Of a DNA stretch of 64,000 bases, positions 1-8,227 are shown in pieces. The position numbers were made by a program, and so were the translations under genes. Source of the DNA: Subtercola sp. PAMC28395 (GTDB lineage Bacteria > Actinomycetota > Actinomycetes > Actinomycetales > Microbacteriaceae); contig NZ_CP076547.1 in NCBI RefSeq assembly GCF_018889995.1, positions 1,550,001 through 1,614,000 of the forward strand, read 5' to 3'. Under the pieces are notes generated by a model, which searched no databases, was not told the origin of the DNA, and was given only the letters and a program-made list of their open reading frames with translations. Positions within the stretch are counted from its first letter, which is position 1. Every line of letters starts with the position of its first letter.

Positions 1-909
1 GCCGGCGTCAGTACCCGCCGGATGGACAAACTCGTGAAAACCTTAGGGATTCACTCGTTGTCGAAGTCACAGGTGTCAAGGATGGCAGCCGACCTCGATG
101 AACATGTCGCCCAGTTCCGGCACCGACCGCTCGGCGACGCGGGCCCGTTCACGTTCGTCGCCGCCGACGCGCTGACGATGAAGGTCCGTGAGGGTGGCCG
201 GGTCATCAACGCCGTCGTTCTCGTCGCTACCGGTGTGAACGCTGACGGACGCCGCGAGGTCCTCGGCCTGCGAGTTGCGACGTCAGAGACCGGTGCGGCG
301 TGGAACAGCTTCTTCGCCGACCTCACAGCCCGCGGCCTTACCGGCGTGCGGCTGGTGACCTCCGACGCGCACCAGGGCCTGGTCGAAGCGATCGCTGCGA
401 ACCTGCCAGGAGCTGCGTGGCAACGCTGCCGCACCCACTACGCAGCGAACCTGATGAGTGTGTGCCCGAAGAGCATCTGGCCGGCAGTGAAAGCGATGCT
501 CCACAGCGTCTATGACCAGCCCGACGCGGACGCCGTGCACGCCCAATACGACAGGCTCTTGGACTACGTCGAAGAGAAACTCCCCGCAGCGTTTGAGCAC
601 CTTGATGCCGCCAGGGTTGACATCCTCGCGTTTACGACGTTCCCCGACGGGCTCTGGCAGCAGGTCTGGTCCAATAATCCGAACGAGCGCCTGAATCGGG
701 AGATCCGGCGCCGTACCGACAGCGTCGGGATCTTCCCCAACCGCGACGCGATCACCCGACTCGTCGGAGCCGTCCTCGCCGAACAAACCGACGAATGGGC
801 CGAAGGACGCCGCTACCTCGGCATCGACATCCTCACCAAAGCCCGCCTCACCCTCCTACCCAACACCAGAACCGAGGTGACCGAACCAGCACTCCAACTC
901 AGCGCCTAA
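1..909 (+). CDS. IS256-family (Mutator-type) transposase, C-terminal 302 residues
   Basis: DDE transposase that cuts and pastes its own element. The frame is open from base 1, so the 5' end is cut by the window edge. The visible part corresponds to residues 113-414 of the complete copy at 52874-54118 and is identical to it. It carries the catalytic Asp in AADAL, the second Asp in TSDAH and the Glu in NPNERLN, and the CRTHY motif usual in this family. Nothing in the visible part looks broken. Identity between the two copies points to recent transposition or gene conversion. Confidence 0.92.
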   Translation, partial: AGVSTRRMDKLVKTLGIHSLSKSQVSRMAADLDEHVAQFRHRPLGDAGPFTFVAADALTMKVREGGRVINAVVLVATGVNADGRREVLGLRVATSETGAAWNSFFADLTARGLTGVRLVTSDAHQGLVEAIAANLPGAAWQRCRTHYAANLMSVCPKSIWPAVKAMLHSVYDQPDADAVHAQYDRLLDYVEEKLPAAFEHLDAARVDILAFTTFPDGLWQQVWSNNPNERLNREIRRRTDSVGIFPNRDAITRLVGAVLAEQTDEWAEGRRYLGIDILTKARLTLLPNTRTEVTEPALQLSA

Positions 910-955
910 CCAACCAAAACGAAGGAAAACCGGCTACACCACTACCCGGGGCTTG
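1..955 (+). mobile_element. IS256-family insertion sequence, right part (copy 1)
   Basis: The window opens inside an IS256-family element. Everything from 1 to 955 matches, in reverse complement, the part of the complete second copy ending at 52828. The transposase frame ends at 909 and the terminal inverted repeat (GGCTACACCACT plus flank) lies at 932-955. The left end is outside the window. The right end abuts the interrupted HNH gene on the minus strand at 956. The boundary is set by the point where similarity to copy 2 stops; four further bases (agca) match in both copies, so it is uncertain by about 4 bp. Confidence 0.9.
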
Positions 956-1162
956 AGCACCGCGCTTGGCGATTTGGTCTGCTCGGGGGCCAGTCTCTTG
1001 ACTCGACGCAGGATAGATGTGGCACGCATAGCCAGTGTTCACCGTGAGTCCGTCAGAACGCGGACCGCCAGTAGCGTTGGAGCATCCCGGATACGAGCAC
1101 TTGTAACCGGCGCGTGTTGCAAGTTGCCGCTTCACGGGCATGGAAAAGTTCTGTCGTACCAC
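956..1162 (-). pseudogene. HNH endonuclease, 5' fragment interrupted by IS256
   Basis: The first 69 codons remain of a gene read on the minus strand from a GTG at 1162. The peptide contains a CSYPGC zinc-knuckle-like motif followed by ACHIYPAS and GPR, the N-terminal signature of a group of actinobacterial HNH endonucleases whose His-containing nuclease core follows. The frame runs straight into the IS256 right end at 955, and the rest is missing here; it may lie beyond the left end of the element, outside the window. A small conserved gene on the same strand ends 13 bp upstream, so the two were probably one operon. The family call is from motifs only. Confidence 0.7.
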
Positions 1163-1175
1163 AAGGCCAGACTAA

Positions 1176-1514
1176 CTATTCGGCCACCACATTGTTACTA
1201 ACGGACCGATCACGCTCGGTCAACTGCATTCGCCCATACCAGGCACTGCGGGGCTGTCCGTCCGAACCAACCCATCGAATGTGCACCGCCTTGTCGGTCC
1301 ATTCGAACGCCTCGGCATCGACTCGAACGGTGGCTTCGTAGAAGCGAGTCCAAGCGCGAACTGGAATGACCGAGCTTGCCCTTTTGATTGGGTGGTTCTC
1401 CAGATCGAGCTCCTCAGGTGTCAGGCTAATTGGCATAGGCCGCGTGACGATGTGATCGATACGCTTGCCCATATCCCTGCTCACGGAATTTGCGTAACGC
1501 TTACTCGTTCCCAT
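1176..1514 (-). CDS. conserved small protein of unknown function
   Basis: A 112-residue protein starting MGTSKRYA. This start, the LTPEELDL segment and the closing basic/aromatic region resemble a small protein seen in many actinobacteria beside HNH or restriction-type genes; no function is known to me. An in-frame ATG eight codons upstream (1538) is possible, but the MGTSKRYA start matches the remembered family. The expected tail with a WVW-type motif is replaced by SAWYGRMQ and a short extension, so the C-terminus may have drifted. It precedes the broken HNH gene on the same strand and is divergent from the GIY-YIG gene. Confidence 0.6.
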   Translation of the reverse strand: MGTSKRYANSVSRDMGKRIDHIVTRPMPISLTPEELDLENHPIKRASSVIPVRAWTRFYEATVRVDAEAFEWTDKAVHIRWVGSDGQPRSAWYGRMQLTERDRSVSNNVVAE

Positions 1515-1562
1515 ATCAGCTGAGCCTATTCGAAACAATGTTCGATAGAAATGTGAGTTTGC

Positions 1563-2059
1563 GTGGCAATGCCCATTGCTCCCCGAAGTGGCTTTCCGAT
1601 TCCCGAGGTGTGGGATGAAGGCGGACTCAGTGCGGTCGGATTCCGCGGTTTCGTCCTGCTAGCGGACGCCAAACCTCATCTTTTGCCGACGAGCTCGGGG
1701 CTCTACGTGATTCTTCGGCGCGACAAATCCGAACGTTCGTTCTCGGTGAAAAGCCGCAAGAGGCTAGTGGCTTTCGCGCCCGCTGATTTGAAGGGAAGGT
1801 GGATACCGGGCTGCCCCGTTGTTTACATCGGAACGACGGTCGTTCGGTCAGGCATACGCGGCCGGCTCGGTGCCTTTAGACGCCAAGCGGTGAATCATTC
1901 CAGAGGCCGCGCGATTTGGCAACTAGCGGATGCGGACGACCTGGTCGCGGCTTGGGTCGAAACTCCCGAGCACGACGCGCGTCTGGTGGAGCACGAATAT
2001 ATATATATGCGTTCGAGGAGAACTACGGCCAGATGCCATTTGCGAATCGGAAGCACTGA
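1563..2059 (+). pseudogene. GIY-YIG domain protein, frameshifted in an (AT)6 tract
   Basis: Reads from GTG 1563 (or ATG 1569). SGLYVI at about residue 45 and VVYIGTT at about residue 90 are the GIY and YIG strands of a GIY-YIG nuclease; RGRLGAFRR supplies the conserved Arg and VEHEY the Glu. Right after that Glu the frame enters an (AT)6 run at 1997-2008 and leaves the family: the continuing frame ends at 2072 in unrelated sequence. Removing one AT unit restores a frame ending PFANRKH and a stop at 2057-2059, giving the expected Asn. It is a recent frameshift, a phase-variable gene, or a sequencing slip in the dinucleotide run. Confidence 0.65.
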
Positions 2060-2072
2060 GGGTGCAGCCTGA

Positions 2073-2391
2073 CCTTCACGGCACTTCTTGGTTTTCCGTC
2101 GTATCGACCTCCGTGCTTTCTGTCCGAGCTCGGTTTCGGCGTCTGCGTATCAAGATCACCGCAGCAAGAAAGATTCCCGTGAAGATCGCCGCCCATATTT
2201 AGAAAGGGAGACTCAAGCCATCGTCGGTCTGCGCCTTAGCCTGGATTCACCGATGTTTTTGAGTGGTGAGCCGTTGACGGTTTCTGGGCAGTTCGGTGTT
2301 GCTGGGCGTGCTGGTGTTGCGTCCCTCGCTGGCCGCGGTGTTCCACTGGTTCGTTTCGTCGTTGCCTGGGGTGGCATGTTGGTCGGGTTCG
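2073..2391. other. gap between GIY-YIG gene and IS1380 transposase
   Basis: About 320 bp without a convincing gene. It should contain one end of the IS1380-family element, but I could not match an inverted repeat between this side and 3778-3870, so the element ends and any target duplication stay undefined. Confidence 0.4.
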
Positions 2392-3777
2392 TCAGCGTCG
2401 TGGTGGAGCCAGCGAATGCGTGACGAGCGTGGTCCATGCGGTTTCCCAGGGCCAGTTCTCGGGGAGATGCAGTCGAATGCGGCGCGCGGACGTCGCGATC
2501 CTCGCGGGGATGTTGATGAGTTTCTGGCGGATCGTCCCGGTCGTCGCGGACGCGAGAGCGGAGCCGGTGATGGTCGCGGCGGTGCGGGTGAGGTTGAACG
2601 CGATGACGGCGAGGACGAGCCAGGCGGCGTTGGCGGTGAAGACGCCTGAGGGCATGTGGGCGAGTGCGGAGTTCTTCAGGTCTGCGTTGACTTGCTCGAT
2701 GATCGCGTGGCGGCGGTGGATCTGGTCGGCGGTGATCGTGTCGAGGGTGCTGGTGGTGAAGAACGCGTGGAAGCGGTGCGTGTCGAACAGGGTCGGCTGA
2801 GACAGCTTCTTCTTGTTCAGTTCAGGGATCCGCCGCACCACGAGGCGCCCGTGCACGTGGTCCTTCTTCGGTCTGGAGGCGAACGCAGTGAACGGGACCT
2901 CGGCGACTTCCGCGACAGAGGTCCAGGTGGCGGTGTCGGGGTCATAGATCGCGTTCGGATACTCGATCTTCGTCCAGGCATCATCCGGGATGGCGTGGAT
3001 CGCGCGTTTCACCGCGGGATCCTGCCGGGCGGTGATCGACACGTTCGCGCCCGCGCGGAGCGCGGCGCTCACCGTCGCGTGTCCGTAGTAAGCGGAGTCC
3101 GCGCGCAGCAGCACCGGTGCAGCGTTCATCCCGGGGAGTCGGGTGACGGTCTTGAGCGCGTCGGCGACGATCCGGGCAGCGCCTCGTGGGGACCCGGCCG
3201 CACCCTTGCGGAGGCGCTGCCCGATGACCACGGGAGCGGTGGTGTCGGTCGATACGGTCGCGAGCAGCGCGTTGATGCCGCGGACACCGGAGTATCCGAA
3301 CCCGGCGCCCTGCTTCTTCGGGCCGTGCACTTCGATGATCGTGTCATCGACATCAACGAACACCAGCCCGCCGTCGGCGGGCGGTGACACGATCGGAGCC
3401 TCAGCGGCGAGGTTGATCAGCAGCCGGGACGCGACGGCGTCGAGTTGGCGGACGTGCCCGAACGTAAACGATCGGAGGAACGACCCCAACGTCGAGGGGG
3501 CGTAGATCGATGTGAAGATCTTCCCCATCCCGCCGTGGCGCAGCACCGCCATGTCATCAATCGAATCCGCGCCGGCGACCATCCCGGCCACCAGCGAGGA
3601 CACCTTCAACCCGGCATTCGCGCCCTTGTCTGTCGGGACGCTCAACCACTGGTCGGCGAGGTCACGGAGGCCTGCGTTCTCGGCGAGGCGCATGACCGGG
3701 AGTAAGCCGACGGACGACACGAGATTCGGGTCATCGAATGACCAGGCAGCGGACCGGGAGACGTGAGAAACTTGCAC
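2392..3777 (-). mobile_element. IS1380-family transposase
   Basis: A 461-residue transposase, full length for the IS1380 family. The N-terminus (SFDDPNLVSSVGLLPVMRLAE) and the block AGMVAGADSIDDMAVLRHGG are characteristic. The DDE core is visible as FVDVDDTI (first Asp), LLRADSAYYG (second Asp) and HRRHAIIEQVNADLK (Glu region). No internal stop is seen, so it may be active. It lies head-on to the GIY-YIG gene and separates the left accessory genes from a decayed secreted-protein gene. Coordinates are those of the coding region; the terminal repeats were not resolved. Confidence 0.88.
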
Positions 3778-3874
3778 CTGCGAGATGCCTCTCTTTTCAG
3801 AGTAATAGGACCTTAGACAAGCTCTATTTTCCCTGATCAGACAGGCATTCTCCGTTTAACGCGCCGACCTCAAC

Positions 3875-4370
3875 TCATACTCCATCGGTGGATCCAGGCT
3901 TAGTCGGTTCGAATATTTCATCTGTTGGAGCGCGGTTGGCGGTCACCGTTGGGCCTGAGGATGTGAGCGCGGGCGACGACGTAGGACCGGTGGTTGAAAC
4001 GGACCGAGCATCCGAATCCAGTTCCCAGAAACGGGTGTTTACTTCGGCGACGTAAGTATGGCCGTCCGCTCCAAGCAGCATGGCCGAGGAATCGATCTCT
4101 CCTCCCAAGTCATACCCGGATGCCGGTCTCGCAAATGAAAACGATAGCCGGAGACGTCAATCGGGACGCTTGGACCCTGACCCTCGTCGAAATGCACAGC
4201 CACGAACTTCGTCTGTAAACCGCTAAAGTCTTCCAGGTCGAAATCGACTCGGTCCGTTGCGGAAGGTGGGGGATTCTCGATCGTCAGGTCGGGTTGGCCC
4301 GCCTGCGGTTCAGATCCATCGGAGAGTTGTGCGGATGACGACCGCGCGATGAGCGTTGGTGCTCTCGACG
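3875..4370 (-). pseudogene. decayed secreted or lipoprotein gene
   Basis: Two open minus-strand stretches fit one protein. The upstream part (about 4370-4125) reads a low-complexity Ser/Pro-rich stretch, then PDLTIENPPP and a beta-rich segment with FDLEDFSGLQTKFVAVHFD; the downstream part (about 4130-3875, one frame away) continues GYDLGGEIDSSAMLLG, TYVAEVNTRFWEL and a Ser/Thr/Pro tail. No start codon or signal peptide survives upstream and a frame change is needed near 4128, so I call it a remnant. The family is not recognised. It could instead be chance open frames. Confidence 0.35.
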
Positions 4371-4599
4371 CGCTCGCGGCACACCCTCACCCATCTCTAC
4401 CGTGCTGTTTTCCGTAGACGGCGGCCGGCGTTCGACGCACTTGCCCCGTCCCGCGCACTGCATCGGTATACCTCCGTCGAGGAATGAAAGCAAGGGATCG
4501 CACCATAGGCCAAAGCCTCTGGCGTTCAGTCGGCGCAGGGACGATACTGGCTGGGGTACGGTACCGCGACGCGAGCGTATCGCACAGGAAGGCCATCCC

Positions 4600-5547
4600 A
4601 TGTGCACAGCGGTCAGATTCTCCGACGGAAACGGCCACGCGTACCTGGCGCGAAATCTCGACTGGACCTTCGGATACGGTGAACGAGTCGTCGTCACTCC
4701 CACCGGTTTCAGCGCCACGTCGCCGTTCGGTGCCGTGGCCAGCATCCGCCATGCCATCATCGGCATGGGCATCGTGGAGGAGGGCACGCCCTTGTACTTC
4801 GACTGCGGCAACGACGCCGGCCTCGCGGTCGCGGGGCTGAACTTCCCGGGATACGCCCAGTACGCGTCGGAGCCCGTCGAGGGCGCAACGAACGTCGCCG
4901 CGTTCGAGTTCCCGCTCTGGGTCGCCTCGCAGTTCAGCAGCGTCGACGACGCCGAGGAGGCGCTCAGAAACGTGGTGATCGTCGACCGGCCGATCAATGA
5001 GAAGTACCCGAGCTCCCTGTTGCACTGGATCATCGCCGACGCGACGCGGGCAATCGTCGTGGAGCACACGGGTGACGGCCTGCACGTCTTCGACGACGAC
5101 GTCGACGTCCTGGCGAACCAACCCGGCTTCGCGTGGCACCACGAGAACCTGCGCAACTACCTCAATGCCTCGCCCGAATTCCCCGAGGAGAGCGTGCTGG
5201 GCCGAGCGCGCCTGACTCCGTTCGGCTCGGGGTTGCACATGCGCGGCATTCCCGGGGACTACTACTCGCCGTCGCGGTTTGTGCGCGCTGCCTACGTCAA
5301 CGCGCACTACCCCGACAAGGCGAGCGAAGAGGAGAACGTGAGCCGCGCCTTCCACACCCTGCAGCAGGTGGCCATGGTCGAAGGGGCGGCGAAGATGGGC
5401 TCGGGCGAGTTCGAGAAGACCATCTACACGGGGCTCTTCTCGTCACGCACGGCGAGCTACTACTGGAACAGCTACGACGACCCCACGCTCCGCAGCGAGA
5501 CGCTCTCTGACCACCAGCCCGGCGGCACTGAGGTGATCGTGCTGTGA
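4600..5547 (+). CDS. choloylglycine hydrolase family Ntn-hydrolase
   Basis: A 315-residue linear-amide C-N hydrolase (bile salt hydrolase / penicillin V acylase family). Initiator Met is followed directly by Cys2, the N-terminal nucleophile freed by Met removal; this fixes the start at ATG 4600 although the frame is open upstream. The family's active-site residues can be placed: Cys2, Arg18, Asp21, Asn81 (GLNFPGY), Asn173 and Arg226 (SPSRF). No signal peptide is visible, so it is probably cytoplasmic. In a non-gut actinobacterium the substrate need not be bile salts; N-acyl amides such as acyl-homoserine lactones are alternatives. It stands alone, with no transporter beside it. Confidence 0.85.
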   Translation: MCTAVRFSDGNGHAYLARNLDWTFGYGERVVVTPTGFSATSPFGAVASIRHAIIGMGIVEEGTPLYFDCGNDAGLAVAGLNFPGYAQYASEPVEGATNVAAFEFPLWVASQFSSVDDAEEALRNVVIVDRPINEKYPSSLLHWIIADATRAIVVEHTGDGLHVFDDDVDVLANQPGFAWHHENLRNYLNASPEFPEESVLGRARLTPFGSGLHMRGIPGDYYSPSRFVRAAYVNAHYPDKASEEENVSRAFHTLQQVAMVEGAAKMGSGEFEKTIYTGLFSSRTASYYWNSYDDPTLRSETLSDHQPGGTEVIVL

Positions 5548-5698
5548 GGGAACACGCGCGGCCGGATGTGTCTCAGCCGCAGTCCTCGACCTTCCTTTCG
5601 GCGTGAGCGATAAAATCAAGCGGAGCCGTTTTACTCGTCGATTCACTCGGCGACTGCCGTCGGAGGGCATAGGGCGCCACCTCGCCGAGCTGCGCTCT

Positions 5699-7933
5699 CT
5701 ACGGCATCGCAGCACCGAGGTAGGAGTACTTGACGAACACCTCCGCGGCCAGACCGGCCTCCTCGAGAACGCCCTGCACGGCCGTCAACATGTATCGCGA
5801 GTCCCAGCCCATGTAGAGGAAGTTCGAGTCATCGAGCTGGTCCCAGTGGCCGTTCCACGCCTGCGCGTCGTAGATCGGCCCGCCGCGCCGGGCGCTGAAG
5901 GCGACGACGCTCTCGTGTGAGTCGTTCCAGAGTCGTTTGAAGATACGGTTGAAGAGGTACTTGACGTCGTAGACCTCCCAGTGTTCGCCGCGATACTCGA
6001 CGTACTCGAATTCGCGCTGCCAGCCCCGGGGCCAGCCGCGACGGCGCTTCGCATCGAGAATGGGCGTGAGGTCGTCGTCGTCGATTCCAGCCGCGGTCGG
6101 TCGCCCCCACACCTTGAGGAAGACATCGGTGAGCCGGGCCGTGCGTTCGGCGATGGCGGAAGTGCCCCAGACGTCGACCTCGGCGAGCTCCGTGGTCGTC
6201 GCCACCGCGCTCTTCGCGTAGACGGACTGCTTCTCTGTGAAGGAGGCGTCTGCTGCGCGCTCGGCCAGCGGTCGCTCGAGCAGGGTGAGGTTGCCGAGAG
6301 TGCCCGAGAGTGCCCGGTGGCTGTTCTGTTCGTCGTCGCTGTAGTCCGCCCATTCGCGAACGCCGTCGCCGCTCCACGAGTCGGCGGGTGCCACGGGGAA
6401 GATGTGCTCGAGATCGAGCGGAGCAGCATCCAGACCCGCAGTGCCCACGCCCGCAGTGCCCGCACCCGCAGCATCCGCACCGGCCGCCGCCGCCCGCGCC
6501 CCGGCCAGTCGCCCGAGCACGTACGCGGCGTGCGGCAGCTCCGAGTACTTCAGCGCCACGCGCACCCGCTCATTCGACGGCGTGATCCGCGCCACCGCCG
6601 CGACCAGCTCCGCGTGCCCCGCGGCCCTCGCCCGGCAGAGCCGAGCCACCAGGCGATCGTTGCTCACGCCCACCACGGTCCTTCGCAGCAGCAGCGACTG
6701 CACCAGCTCCAGGGTCTCGATGAGTGCCGCCTTCGTCACAGTTCCGCGCTCGTAATCGCAGTAGGCCCGCATGACCAGCGGGTACATCCCGCGCCCGAAG
6801 GTGTTGACGAACCCGAGCTGCTGCCCGATCTCCGCGTCGGCTGCCGAGGCCGGCTCGAGAAGCACGCGGTACGCGGACGAGTACTCCCGCCACTCGGCCG
6901 CGTGCACGCGCAACGCCTCGAGGTCGAGCCGCGGGAACTGCTGCCTGAACTCGTCGTATACGCCGCGCCCACCGGCGACCGTCACTTCGCGCCCCGTCGT
7001 CATGACGAGGTAGTGCCGCCAGAAACTCGCGATCTGCTCGCCGGTGTTCTGCTCGATCGGCAGCCAGAACGAATTCTCTATCTCGTTCTGTTCCGCGTGC
7101 GAGAGCCCCATCAGCACGTAGTTGTGGATCAGTTCGTGGTCGCGCAGCGGCTCGCCCGTGGAGTTCAGGCTCTCGAAGATCTGCTGCGCATTCGCATCGG
7201 CCCCCAGCGTGATGGCCACGTGCTCCAGCTTCTGTAGGCCCCGCCAGATGCGCGCCACTTCGTCAGGCCGGATCTGGCTGCGAAAGAACGCGTAGTTGTC
7301 GTCGAACCGCGAATCGCGCAGCTCGTCTCCCGGCAGGCGCCGCCCCAGCACCACACTCTCGAACACCTCGGCCCAGGCCCTGTGCGGTCGCAACTTCGTT
7401 CGAGACGCTCCGGATGCCCGGCTCCCCTCACCGCGAACCAGTACACCCTCTAGCTGTCCGGCGAGCCCGTCGCCCCCGCCCCCACGCCCATCGTCGGCCG
7501 CCGCCGCAGTGATGGCCTCCCCGGCGTCGAGATCCGCGCCTGCATCCGTGCCAGCCACTGCCCTGGCACCCTGCAGCACCGTGTGGTGCAGCGCCGCGAC
7601 GAGCAACATCAGCGTGGTGATGCGCTGCTGCCCATCGATGAGCACGAGTTCGGACGAGTCGTCGCCGTCGGTGTCGCCACTGTCGCCGGTGCTGGCGGTG
7701 CTGGCGGTGCACAGGATGGACCCGATGAAATGGGTGTGCCGATCATCCGAATCAGACACCGCCCGGATGTCAGCCAGCAGCTTCTCGCACCCGCCGATGT
7801 CCCAGCGGTACTGGCGCTGGTAGACCGGTACGACGATGGTTGTCTGTGGGGAAGACAGCCAGCCGATCGTATTGACCGCTGTCGCATCGATGTTCGTGGC
7901 CGTGGGAAGTGCGGCGGGCAGTGCAGTGACCAT
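5699..7933 (-). CDS. DUF262/DUF1524 (GmrSD-type) restriction-like nuclease
   Basis: A 744-residue protein. The N-terminal DUF262 (ParB/Srx-like) part has VPVYQRQYRW at 35-44 and IDGQQR at 99-104, the NTP-binding/hydrolysis signature of GmrS-like proteins. The C-terminal DUF1524 part has an HNH-like motif LDLEHIFP (about 506-513, His510) and GNLTLLE (about 547). About 100 further residues after the HNH region form a Trp/Tyr-rich module I do not recognise. Long Ala/Gly/Asp-rich linkers at about 76-95, 125-165 and just before the HNH part look like recent expansions. Relatives cut modified phage DNA (GmrSD, BrxU). It stands alone, with no methylase. Confidence 0.85.
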   Translation of the reverse strand: MVTALPAALPTATNIDATAVNTIGWLSSPQTTIVVPVYQRQYRWDIGGCEKLLADIRAVSDSDDRHTHFIGSILCTASTASTGDSGDTDGDDSSELVLIDGQQRITTLMLLVAALHHTVLQGARAVAGTDAGADLDAGEAITAAAADDGRGGGGDGLAGQLEGVLVRGEGSRASGASRTKLRPHRAWAEVFESVVLGRRLPGDELRDSRFDDNYAFFRSQIRPDEVARIWRGLQKLEHVAITLGADANAQQIFESLNSTGEPLRDHELIHNYVLMGLSHAEQNEIENSFWLPIEQNTGEQIASFWRHYLVMTTGREVTVAGGRGVYDEFRQQFPRLDLEALRVHAAEWREYSSAYRVLLEPASAADAEIGQQLGFVNTFGRGMYPLVMRAYCDYERGTVTKAALIETLELVQSLLLRRTVVGVSNDRLVARLCRARAAGHAELVAAVARITPSNERVRVALKYSELPHAAYVLGRLAGARAAAAGADAAGAGTAGVGTAGLDAAPLDLEHIFPVAPADSWSGDGVREWADYSDDEQNSHRALSGTLGNLTLLERPLAERAADASFTEKQSVYAKSAVATTTELAEVDVWGTSAIAERTARLTDVFLKVWGRPTAAGIDDDDLTPILDAKRRRGWPRGWQREFEYVEYRGEHWEVYDVKYLFNRIFKRLWNDSHESVVAFSARRGGPIYDAQAWNGHWDQLDDSNFLYMGWDSRYMLTAVQGVLEEAGLAAEVFVKYSYLGAAMP

Positions 7934-8070
7934 GGGTTTCGCTTCAGCCTCTCAGAACGACTCCGCCCCTCAGAACAAAAGGGTTTCGCAGCCGTCGAGT
8001 CTACGCGAGAGTGTTTGCCGGCAGGATTGCGCGCGCCGATCGACGGATTCGCACGTCACCGAGTGACCAC

Positions 8071-8136
8071 AGTCGTGTCTCCCAACTCCGCGCCGACTGC
8101 GCTGCGCGTTTCGACGCGGAGTTGGGAGACACGACT
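8071..8136. repeat. perfect inverted repeat, 22-bp arms
   Basis: The arm at 8071-8092 (starts AGTCGTGTCTCCC) is perfectly complementary to 8115-8136, with a 22-nt spacer at 8093-8114. It lies between the start of the minus-strand nuclease gene (7933) and the plus-strand gene at 8228, so it is in neither coding region. No T-run follows on either strand. It could be a short interspersed palindrome, a remnant of a non-autonomous element, or an insulator between divergent genes. Confidence 0.85.
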
Positions 8137-8152
8137 AAAGTCCCTTCACAGG

Positions 8153-8184
8153 AGGCCCAATGTAGGCTTACCTAAGTTGGGCCT
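8153..8184. promoter_or_regulatory. possible operator: palindrome around a half iron-box-like sequence
   Basis: AGGCCCAA (8153-8160) and TTGGGCCT (8177-8184) form a perfect 8-bp inverted repeat. The bottom strand of the spacer reads TTAGGTAAGCCTACA, which matches the first half of the DtxR/IdeR iron-box consensus and departs in the second half. It sits about 45 bp before the putative iron-dependent oxygenase gene. Iron regulation is inference. Confidence 0.35.
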
Positions 8185-8227
8185 GTTAAAACGTGCTGGC
8201 CCCCAACGAAAGGGCATGATTCACGTC

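Noticed and set aside
2200..3870. Terminal inverted repeats and target duplication of the IS1380-family element
   Set aside because: I compared the sequences outside the transposase on both sides and found no convincing inverted match, so no ends are claimed.
5981..7237. A 418-codon plus-strand frame opposite the DUF262 gene
   Set aside because: Antisense of a gene with DUF262 and HNH motifs; Arg/Ala/Pro-rich without a ribosome-binding site.
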